A stretch of DNA of 64,000 nt from Chryseobacterium sp. ERMR1:04 (GTDB taxonomy: Bacteria > Bacteroidota > Bacteroidia > Flavobacteriales > Weeksellaceae), in contig NZ_LIRF01000008.1 in assembly GCF_001297705.1 (NCBI RefSeq), positions 620,001-684,000 on the forward strand, written 5' to 3'. Positions 44,632-51,308 of this stretch are shown one piece after another; positions within the stretch are counted from its first letter, which is position 1; every line of letters starts with the position of its first letter. The notes under the pieces are model-generated. The model was not told the origin of the DNA and made no database searches. It saw only the letters and a list, made by a program, of their open reading frames with translations. The translations under genes and the position numbers were made by a program.

Positions 44632-45207
44632 TTAATTTTTTAAAGAATACGGAAAATCATATTTAATAATTTCAAAGGGGGCCAATTCTACACCATCAAC
44701 AGTGATCTTTTCTGCAGCCAAACTATATCTCAGCGACCAGTCTTGCCCTATAAACAATCCTTTTTGTTTAGCAGACAACGTCACAATCGTTTTTTTCGTT
44801 CCTCCGTCTACAGGAATCTGGATTGTAATCTTTTTTGGCACAAAACTCAACTCTACTACATTATTTTCAACATTGATCTTGGAAGAGTAATTAAGTTTAT
44901 ATTCAACTTTTCCAATCGCAGTTAATGCTGTTTCTGTTTTTACAGGATCTTTTACTACCGCTTTTACAATTTCTTTTATTGGAAACTCTTTAAACGTAAT
45001 CAATGTATCTTTTGCGGCAAAATCAATTACCTTTTCTGTTTTATTATTTCCTTGCGTTGTTATCAATTTCGCTCTATAGTTTCCGTTTACATCGCTTAAT
45101 TTTACAGGAACCGGTTCATAACTGTCGTTATTACATGACGTTAAAGACAATGCTGTAAAGGCAACCAAAACCACCATAAAAGCCTTAAGTACTGTTAATT
45201 TCTTCAT
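44632..45207 (-). CDS. DUF4840-like lipoprotein
   Basis: About 191 residues from the ATG of MKKLTVLK, which begins the signal peptide; an ATG six codons upstream is also possible. Lipobox SLTSC. The mature part ('VKLSDVNGNYRAKLITTQG', 'LNYSSKINVENNVVELSFVPKKITIQIPV', 'EIIKYDFPYSLKN') fits the DUF4840 family of Bacteroidetes lipoproteins with unknown role. Monocistronic, with its promoter in the AT-rich gap toward 45.4 kb. Confidence 0.8.
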   Translation of the reverse strand: MKKLTVLKAFMVVLVAFTALSLTSCNNDSYEPVPVKLSDVNGNYRAKLITTQGNNKTEKVIDFAAKDTLITFKEFPIKEIVKAVVKDPVKTETALTAIGKVEYKLNYSSKINVENNVVELSFVPKKITIQIPVDGGTKKTIVTLSAKQKGLFIGQDWSLRYSLAAEKITVDGVELAPFEIIKYDFPYSLKN

Positions 45208-45409
45208 TACTTTAATTATTTTCATTAAACATTATATTACTTTGAGTACTCATTTACATAAATCAGTTTTTTAAAGAATCTTGCATTGAATTTTCAAAAA
45301 AAATTAAAAAAAACCATAACTAACTGATTTTAAATTGAAAAAATTTATGTCCTGAAAATTATTTTTAGGTTTTTAATATTTTAATACATTTGTTAAAACA
45401 TATATTTGA

Positions 45410-45919
45410 ATGAATTTCGAACAAATCAATTTACATCTCAACGCCTACAAAGAGCATGATCAGATTTTGGATGCTGCGAAATATTTAATCAGTTCTTTTA
45501 AGTTGGAACATGAAAATTTTGCAGGATTTGGTTTCAGACAAGAACTTTCACCAACTTCAATGCTTTTAACCGCCGAAGGAGAATTGGGAAAACCTCAAAT
45601 GGTTATGATTCCCAAGAATATATTTGATTTTGATTTGAATCTCGTTCTTAATATGCTGGCTCACGAAATGCTTCATGTAAGACAAAAAGCACCGGGAAAT
45701 GTGGTTGAAGATAAAAATGAAAGAGAATTTCAGGCGTATTGCGAAATGCTTTTCCATACCGTTTTTCCACAAATTCCTGATGTTTCAGATTTTCACCGGA
45801 AATTCTTTGGAAACAAAGCATTGGAATATTACAGAAGAATGGGCGAAGGCTCTGAGCTTCAACAAAAATACACAGAACAAAAAACAGAAGTAGAACACTT
45901 AATCAATTCATTACCATGA
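45410..45919 (+). CDS. SprT/metallopeptidase-like protein
   Basis: 169 residues with no signal peptide. The motif 'LNMLAHEMLHVRQ' contains HExxH, a zinc-protease signature, and a later Glu (in NEREFQAYCE) could be the third ligand. Its size and single domain suggest a small cytosolic zinc-dependent peptidase-like protein; substrate unknown. It overlaps csaA by four bases and heads a four-gene plus-strand operon. Confidence 0.75.
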   Translation: MNFEQINLHLNAYKEHDQILDAAKYLISSFKLEHENFAGFGFRQELSPTSMLLTAEGELGKPQMVMIPKNIFDFDLNLVLNMLAHEMLHVRQKAPGNVVEDKNEREFQAYCEMLFHTVFPQIPDVSDFHRKFFGNKALEYYRRMGEGSELQQKYTEQKTEVEHLINSLP

Positions 45920-46263
45920 CAGTAAAACCAGAAATCTCTTGGGAAGATTTTGAAAAATTAGATATCAGATGTGGAACCATCATTTCAGTAAACGATTTTG
46001 AAAAAGCCAGAAACCCATCCTATCAGTTAGAAATTGATTTTGGAGATTTGGGAATCAGAAAATCATCTGCTCAAATTACTTCTCTTTATCAGAAAGAAGA
46101 ATTGGTAGGGCAACAAATTTTAGCCATCGTCAATTTTCCAAAAAAGCAAATTGCTAACTTTTTCAGCGAATGCCTTGTGTTGGGACTTTATGGAGAAGAT
46201 AAAAAGGACGTTACCCTTTTAAGCCCTTCATTACCCACAAAAAACGGAATGCAGGTTGGATAA
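45916..46263 (+). CDS. csaA: tRNA-binding protein CsaA
   Basis: 115 residues, the full length for CsaA. The single OB-fold shows 'ISWEDFEKLDIRCGTIISV', 'ARNPSYQLEIDFGDLGIRKSS' and the end 'VTLLSPSLPTKNGMQVG'. It binds tRNA as a dimer and has been linked to protein export and chaperone-like activity in Bacillus. Part of the operon with the metallopeptidase-like gene (overlap) and the exonuclease gene (15-base gap). Confidence 0.92.
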   Translation: MTVKPEISWEDFEKLDIRCGTIISVNDFEKARNPSYQLEIDFGDLGIRKSSAQITSLYQKEELVGQQILAIVNFPKKQIANFFSECLVLGLYGEDKKDVTLLSPSLPTKNGMQVG

Positions 46264-46278
46264 ACAGTAAACATACGT

Positions 46279-46983
46279 ATGATACAACATATTCCATTAG
46301 AAAGAGTTTTATTCCTTGATATTGAAACAGTTCCAGGCACCGGTTTGTGGGAAGAACTTCCTGAAACAGATCAAAAACTTTGGGATAAAAAAACAAGATT
46401 CCAGAGAAAAGATGAGATTTCCGCAGAAGAGTTTTATCCTGAAAGAGCCGGAATTATGGCCGAATTTGGAAAGATTATTTGCATTACCATCGGAATGCTC
46501 GAAAAAAACGAGACCCTGAAGATCAAAAGTTTTGCGAACGATGATGAAAAGAAATTGCTGATAGAGTTTGGCGAAATTTTCAATAGTCCAAGACTTCGGG
46601 ATGTTATTCTTTGCGCACATAACGGTAAAGAATTTGACTTCCCCTGGATAGCGAGACGTTTCTTAATTAACGGAATACAACCTCCTATACCTTTCCAGAT
46701 GTTTGGAAAAAAACCGTGGCAAATCCCACATATCGACACCATGGAATTATGGAAGTTTGGAGACTATAAAAGCTTCATTTCTTTAGAATTACTTGCTCAT
46801 GTCTTTGGAATTCCCACTCCGAAAGATGATATCGATGGCTCAATGGTTTCATCAATCTACTACATAGAAAAAGACTTGCAAAGAATAGTCGACTATTGTG
46901 AAAAAGATGTCTTAACTTTGGCAAACGTTTTCCGACGAATGCGTCAGGAAGATTTGTTGAAAAGGAATATCAATCTAGATTAA
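46279..46983 (+). CDS. 3'-5' exonuclease, PolB-like DEDD family
   Basis: 234 residues. Exo I motif 'VLFLDIETVPG' (Asp and Glu), Exo II 'LCAHNGKEFDFPWIARRF' and Exo III-like 'RIVDYCEKDVLTLANVFRRM' (YxxxD) give the DEDDy set. This matches the predicted PolB-like 3'-5' exonuclease family common in Bacteroidetes. It probably trims DNA or RNA; there is no polymerase domain. Confidence 0.88.
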   Translation: MIQHIPLERVLFLDIETVPGTGLWEELPETDQKLWDKKTRFQRKDEISAEEFYPERAGIMAEFGKIICITIGMLEKNETLKIKSFANDDEKKLLIEFGEIFNSPRLRDVILCAHNGKEFDFPWIARRFLINGIQPPIPFQMFGKKPWQIPHIDTMELWKFGDYKSFISLELLAHVFGIPTPKDDIDGSMVSSIYYIEKDLQRIVDYCEKDVLTLANVFRRMRQEDLLKRNINLD

Positions 46984-46986
46984 AAA

Positions 46987-47313
46987 ATGAAATTTACAGA
47001 CGATCAAATTGCTGATATAGGAGAAGAAATCATAGGAATACTAAAAACCGTTTATGACCCCGAAATTCCGGTGGATATTTACGAGTTGGGATTAATTTAT
47101 GACGTTCAGATTTCTGAAGACGGTGATGTGAAGATCATCATGACTCTTACAACACCGAATTGTCCTGTTGCAGAAACACTTCCACAAGAAGTAAAAGATA
47201 AAGTAGCTGAAGCCGAAAACGTAAAAAGCGTTGACTTAGAGCTTACTTTTGAACCTAGCTGGACTAAGGATATGATGAGCGAAGAAGCGAAGTTTGAATT
47301 AGGAATGCTTTAA
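46987..47313 (+). CDS. MIP18/DUF59 family Fe-S cluster assembly protein
   Basis: 108 residues. 'VYDPEIPVDIYELGLIYDV' and 'MTLTTPNCPVAETLPQEV' with the conserved Cys are the MIP18 (SufT/PaaD-like) signature. These proteins help deliver Fe-S clusters to target enzymes, usually with the SUF system. It starts three bases after the exonuclease stop and ends the operon before a terminator. Confidence 0.92.
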   Translation: MKFTDDQIADIGEEIIGILKTVYDPEIPVDIYELGLIYDVQISEDGDVKIIMTLTTPNCPVAETLPQEVKDKVAEAENVKSVDLELTFEPSWTKDMMSEEAKFELGML

Positions 47314-47334
47314 TTCTTGAATTAAAAATAAATT

Positions 47335-47360
47335 AGGCTGTCATTTTTGGCAGCCTTTTA
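47335..47360 (+). terminator. Terminator of the csaA operon
   Basis: AGGCTG / CAGCCT with an additional wobble pair, then TTTTATTTT. Confidence 0.8.
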
Positions 47361-47457
47361 TTTTGTTTATGTTCACTCTATTTCATTTCGTTCAGAATCT
47401 ATATCTTGTTGAGATTCTTCCTTCGTCAGAATGACAAATAAAATGACAAATATCTAT

Positions 47458-48294
47458 TTAGATGTTTCTTGCGACTTCTTTCCCGTCTCTTCTGCTCCAT
47501 TCACTCCATGACCCAACATACAAGTTAGATATTTGAAAACCAGCGTACTCCAATGCTAAAATCGTATGACACGCTGTAACTCCTGAACCACAATGGATGA
47601 TTAAATTTTCTGGTTTATTTTGTAGTAGTTTTACATATTTTTCCTTTAAAATTTCTGGTTTTAGGAAGTTCCCATTTTCGTCAAGGTTTTCAGAAAAGGG
47701 AATATTAATCGCTCCGGGAATATGTCCCGCCACTAAATCAATAGGCTCAGATTCACCATTATATCGGTAAGCATCTCTTACATCAATTATTGTTGAAGAA
47801 TGGTTTACCAATTCATTTTCAACATTTTCCAACATTGAAGTTGGAAGAAGCCAACCCTCTTTCTTGAGCAGTTCTGCTTTTTCAACAATTCCCTCACCTG
47901 ATGAAAACTCTAAACCTTCTTTTTCAGCTGCTTGAATTCCTCCATCTAAAACCTGAACATTTTCAATTCCAAAAGATCGTAACATCCACCAAGCTCTTGC
48001 CCCTGCATTCGCTCCGTTTTTATCATCATAAATAACAACATGAGAATCTTCTGAAATACCAAGATTTGAAAGTGTTTCTGCAAATTTTTTAATGCCCGGA
48101 AGAGGATGTCTTCCGCCAAAAGCCGCATCTTCTCCAATCTCCGCTAAATCTTTATCTAAATCTATGAATCTTGCTCCTTTAAGGTGCTTTTCAAGATAGT
48201 TTTGGTAAACGTCTTTTCCTACCCTTGCATCAAGGATGATTAGATTTTCAGTTGATAGCGTTTTAAGTTCAGAAGGTGAGATTATTGGTGACAT
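47458..48294 (-). CDS. Two-domain rhodanese sulfurtransferase (SseA-like)
   Basis: About 278 residues from MSPIISPSEL; the open frame begins 15 codons earlier, in repeat-like DNA. Two rhodanese domains: the first lacks the active Cys (degenerate, 'LDARVGKDVYQNYLEKHLKGARFIDL'), the second has 'VAGHIPGAINIPF' and the active-site loop 'IHCGSGVTACHTILAL' with catalytic Cys. The CGSGVT loop is typical of 3-mercaptopyruvate sulfurtransferases. It moves sulfane sulfur from mercaptopyruvate or thiosulfate to thiol or cyanide acceptors. Confidence 0.9.
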   Translation of the reverse strand: MSPIISPSELKTLSTENLIILDARVGKDVYQNYLEKHLKGARFIDLDKDLAEIGEDAAFGGRHPLPGIKKFAETLSNLGISEDSHVVIYDDKNGANAGARAWWMLRSFGIENVQVLDGGIQAAEKEGLEFSSGEGIVEKAELLKKEGWLLPTSMLENVENELVNHSSTIIDVRDAYRYNGESEPIDLVAGHIPGAINIPFSENLDENGNFLKPEILKEKYVKLLQNKPENLIIHCGSGVTACHTILALEYAGFQISNLYVGSWSEWSRRDGKEVARNI

Positions 48295-48325
48295 TTTTAT
48301 TGATTTTGGTGTTATTTTATATGTT

Positions 48326-48376
48326 TTGGCTAAAGCCAATCTCAGTTTTGAATAGTAAAGCGGACTAAAGTCCGCT
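48326..48376. repeat. Pair of CTAAAG-centred hairpins, dispersed-repeat-like
   Basis: TTGGC TAAA GCCAA (48326-48339) and AGCGGAC TA AAGTCCGCT (48359-48376) lie 19 bases apart upstream of the sulfurtransferase gene. A third fragment follows at about 48409-48436 (GAGATCCTTCGACTCCGCTC and on), similar in style to 47409-47440. I believe such blocks are dispersed through Chryseobacterium genomes; a genome search would show it. Confidence 0.5.
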
Positions 48377-48473
48377 CCTATTGATATTCTTAATTTTATT
48401 TTAATTATTGAGATCCTTCGACTCCGCTCAGGATGACATCGCTAATACTGAATGAAAATTATAAGATATTTTT

Positions 48474-49343
48474 TTAAAAATGAAAAATATCTTTCGCTCT
48501 GTTATAAGAACTTTCGAAGTTTAACAAATTTAATTTGTGATCTACTTTTTCAACACTCATAAAATTGATGACCTGTTCTGTAGGCATATTTCCTACCAAA
48601 TCATCTTTTGCCATTGGGCAACCGCCAATTCCTTTGATCGCACTGTCGAATCTTCGGCAACCTTTATCATAAGCTGCTTTTAATTTAGAATAAGAATCTT
48701 CATATCGGTTATGAAAATGCCCTCCGAAATTGATATCAGGATATTTTGATGGTATTTTTTCGAATAAAAGAGCAATGGTTTCCGGTGTTGCAACTCCCGT
48801 TGTATCAGAAAGTAAGATATTTTTAATTCCAATTTCCGAAAACCTTTGTGCCCAGAAATCTACATCTTCCCATTTCCACATTTCACCATAAGGATTTCCG
48901 AAAGCCATTGAAAAATAAACATTTAACTCTCTATTTTCACTTTTTGTCAGCTCAAGCATTTTAACAATTTCAGTGAAAGCTTCTTCCTGACTTTTATTCG
49001 TATTTCTATGCTGAAAAGTCTCAGAAATAGAAAATGGAAACCCAAGAATATCTACGGATTTATGCTTCAATGCTTTTTCGGCACCTCTGTAATTTCCGAT
49101 GATTGCTGAAACTTTAGTATTCGATAAAGATTTATCTATATTTTCGGCAACCTCATCAGAATCAGCAAGCTGAGGAATTGCTTTTGGAGAAACAAAGCTT
49201 AGACAATCTAATATATCATACCCAACATCCATCAAGGAGTTGATATAATCTATTTTTTTATCTGTAGGGATAAATTCTCCCCATCCCTGCATTGCATCTC
49301 TCGGACATTCAGTTAGAAACATTAGTACTTTTGATTTTTTCAA
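48474..49343 (-). CDS. Hydroxymethylglutaryl-CoA lyase-like enzyme
   Basis: 289 residues forming a TIM-barrel of the HMGL-like superfamily. 'TECPRDAMQGW' matches the metal-binding start of HMG-CoA lyase (E.GPRDG.Q), 'LSDTTGVATPE' and 'GGHFHNRYEDSYSKLKAAYDKG' carry the His ligands, and 'IKGIGGCPMAKDDLVGNMPTE' has the catalytic Cys loop. It should split HMG-CoA to acetyl-CoA and acetoacetate (leucine breakdown). Substitutions in the first motif leave room for a related lyase. Stands alone. Confidence 0.85.
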   Translation of the reverse strand: MKKSKVLMFLTECPRDAMQGWGEFIPTDKKIDYINSLMDVGYDILDCLSFVSPKAIPQLADSDEVAENIDKSLSNTKVSAIIGNYRGAEKALKHKSVDILGFPFSISETFQHRNTNKSQEEAFTEIVKMLELTKSENRELNVYFSMAFGNPYGEMWKWEDVDFWAQRFSEIGIKNILLSDTTGVATPETIALLFEKIPSKYPDINFGGHFHNRYEDSYSKLKAAYDKGCRRFDSAIKGIGGCPMAKDDLVGNMPTEQVINFMSVEKVDHKLNLLNFESSYNRAKDIFHF

Positions 49344-49513
49344 ATATAATAAAACTTAACAAGTTTATATAGGAATAACACAAAGCTAACACTATTTTGA
49401 TTTTCAACCTTTTATAAGTGATTTAAAATTTCGATAACTGAAATATACTCCCAGATAAACTCTCCAAGAAATGGAAACTGCTATTTTATAGAAAAAGTAC
49501 AATCCAAAAACAT

Positions 49514-51037
49514 TTAGGCTAGTGATTTTACAATGGTAATAAGACTCATCACAATAACCACGACTCCTACTACCACAAACATTTTTTTGGCAGGAAGCCG
49601 TGATGCAAACATTGCTGAAAAAGGAGCGGTAAAAACACCTCCCAAAAGAAGACCAAGAACAATATTCCAATGATGAATTCCGATGGTAAAAACAAAGGTT
49701 AGAGCGCTTACAACGGTCAATAAAAACTTAGCCATCGTTGAACTTCCCACTACATACCGTGGCGTTCTCCCCTCTTTGATTAATGTTCCGGTAACCAACG
49801 GCCCCCAGCCTCCTCCTGCAAAAGAATCTATAAACCCACCAACCAATCCTAAGATTCGGAGATTGGTTCTCTTTTTAGGCTTCTCAGCTCCTGATTTTTT
49901 ATCTTTTCTTTTAAAGGCATTTCTAAGGATATTGATTCCTAAATATAGCGTGTAGCAGGCAATTATAGGTTTTACGATATGAGCATAATGTTCGCCAAAG
50001 TGAGACAAGGTAAATGCTCCGATAAAAGCTCCCACTGCCGCCACAGGAAATAAAATCCACACCATTTTTTTATTGACATTCCCTAACTTATAATGGCTGA
50101 TACTTCCCGCCGCTGATGTAAAAGATTCTGCAGAGTGAATGCTTGCACTTACTACCGGTGGCGGAACATTCAGCAGCAGGAGAATTGTTGTACAGATTAC
50201 TCCATACCCCATCCCCATTGATCCGGCTACAATTTCAGCTAAAAACCCAGCCAGCAACATCCAATAAAAAATATGCCCGTCTTTATTGAGAAAACTTTGA
50301 ATGTCTCCAGAAAGGTTGAATTGGTAAATAATCAATATCAATATTCCGATAAGGAGTAAAACCCCTATTATTCCCAGATAAATATTGGCTCTTCTCTGTA
50401 CTGTTTTGGTGATGTTAATAAGCTTCTCCATCTCCAGTTTTGTTTCAGGAGACTGGCTTCTTTCATCGAGATAATCAGTAGTTAACCTATTAAGCTCTTT
50501 TACTTTGTAGGTGAAATCACCTTTTAATTGATTCCGGATATTCTGCATATTGTCCAGTAATCCATTAATTTCTTCATCAGGTATTACTTCTGTTAAGATC
50601 TCACGTAATCTCTTGGCGACGGTAGGCGATTTGCCATTGGTGGAAACTGCAATTTTAAGATTTCCTTTTCGGACGATGGAGCCTAAATAAAAATCGCACA
50701 GATCTGGTTTATCAGCAATGTTTACCAGTATATTATGTTGATGCGCCCTGCTACGGATGCGCTCTGCTAAAGAAATATCATTAACGGCCACAATTGCAAG
50801 ATCGGCACTATCAAAATCATTATCTGTATACGATCTTTCATACAAGGTAAGATTAGGATAGCCTTGTTTTAGCTCTTTAACCTGATCATTAATTTCTTTT
50901 GCAACAAGCTTAATACGCGCATTGGGAGAATTAGCCAGAACAGATTCTAGTTTCTCCAACGCGATGTTTCCACCACCAATAATAAGCAGTGACAGGTCTT
51001 CGAGTTTTAAGAATATGGGATATAATGGATTACTCAT
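49514..51037 (-). CDS. Fusion of siroheme synthase N-domain and TSUP (TauE/SafE) transporter
   Basis: 507 residues. Residues about 1-200 match the Met8p/CysG N-terminal domain ('LLIIGGGNIALEKLESVL', 'GYPNLTLYERSYTDNDF', 'NIADKPDLCDFYLGSIVRKG', 'STNGKSPTVAKRLREIL'), which oxidises precorrin-2 and inserts iron to make siroheme. Residues about 215-507 are a membrane transporter of the TSUP family ('GYGVICTTILLLLNVPPPVVSASIHSAE', 'GLVGGFIDSFAGGGWGPL'), which export or import sulfite, sulfate or sulfonates. Last gene of the sulfate operon, so cofactor for CysI and anion transport are joined in one chain. Confidence 0.9.
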   Translation of the reverse strand: MSNPLYPIFLKLEDLSLLIIGGGNIALEKLESVLANSPNARIKLVAKEINDQVKELKQGYPNLTLYERSYTDNDFDSADLAIVAVNDISLAERIRSRAHQHNILVNIADKPDLCDFYLGSIVRKGNLKIAVSTNGKSPTVAKRLREILTEVIPDEEINGLLDNMQNIRNQLKGDFTYKVKELNRLTTDYLDERSQSPETKLEMEKLINITKTVQRRANIYLGIIGVLLLIGILILIIYQFNLSGDIQSFLNKDGHIFYWMLLAGFLAEIVAGSMGMGYGVICTTILLLLNVPPPVVSASIHSAESFTSAAGSISHYKLGNVNKKMVWILFPVAAVGAFIGAFTLSHFGEHYAHIVKPIIACYTLYLGINILRNAFKRKDKKSGAEKPKKRTNLRILGLVGGFIDSFAGGGWGPLVTGTLIKEGRTPRYVVGSSTMAKFLLTVVSALTFVFTIGIHHWNIVLGLLLGGVFTAPFSAMFASRLPAKKMFVVVGVVVIVMSLITIVKSLA

Positions 51038-51042
51038 TGTGT

Positions 51043-51308
51043 TTAAAGTTTTAAATCATACGTAAAAGCTAAATAATAGAGACCTCCAATTTCTGGGCCA
51101 GCTGCGTATTGATAATATCTGCGGTTAAGGAGATTTGTAGCGCCTATTTTAACGCTTACCTTTATTTCTGGAATCCGCCATGTGGCCTGTGCGTCAATGG
51201 TATAGTATGCAGGGACATTTCCGGAAGCTAATGGGCTCTCCCATAAGAAACGATCCTGCCACCTTGCTGCGACGGTAAACCCGATATTCTTAATGATTCT
51301 CTGTTTCC
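51043..51308 (-). pseudogene. Out-of-frame 3' end of the TonB-dependent receptor
   Basis: This frame holds the natural C-terminus of the receptor: 'ESPLASGNVPAYYTIDAQATW', 'IKVSVKIGATNLLNRRYYQYA', 'GGLYYLAFTYDLKL', the last barrel strands. It is cut off from the main frame by a 95-bp duplication plus one lost base. Confidence 0.85.

Noticed and set aside
47361-47457. Possible small RNA or CRISPR-like repeat after the csaA operon
   Set aside because: The bases resemble a dispersed repeat fragment (GAGATTCTTCCTTCGTCAG) and there is no regular spacing; nothing in the window looks like a CRISPR array.
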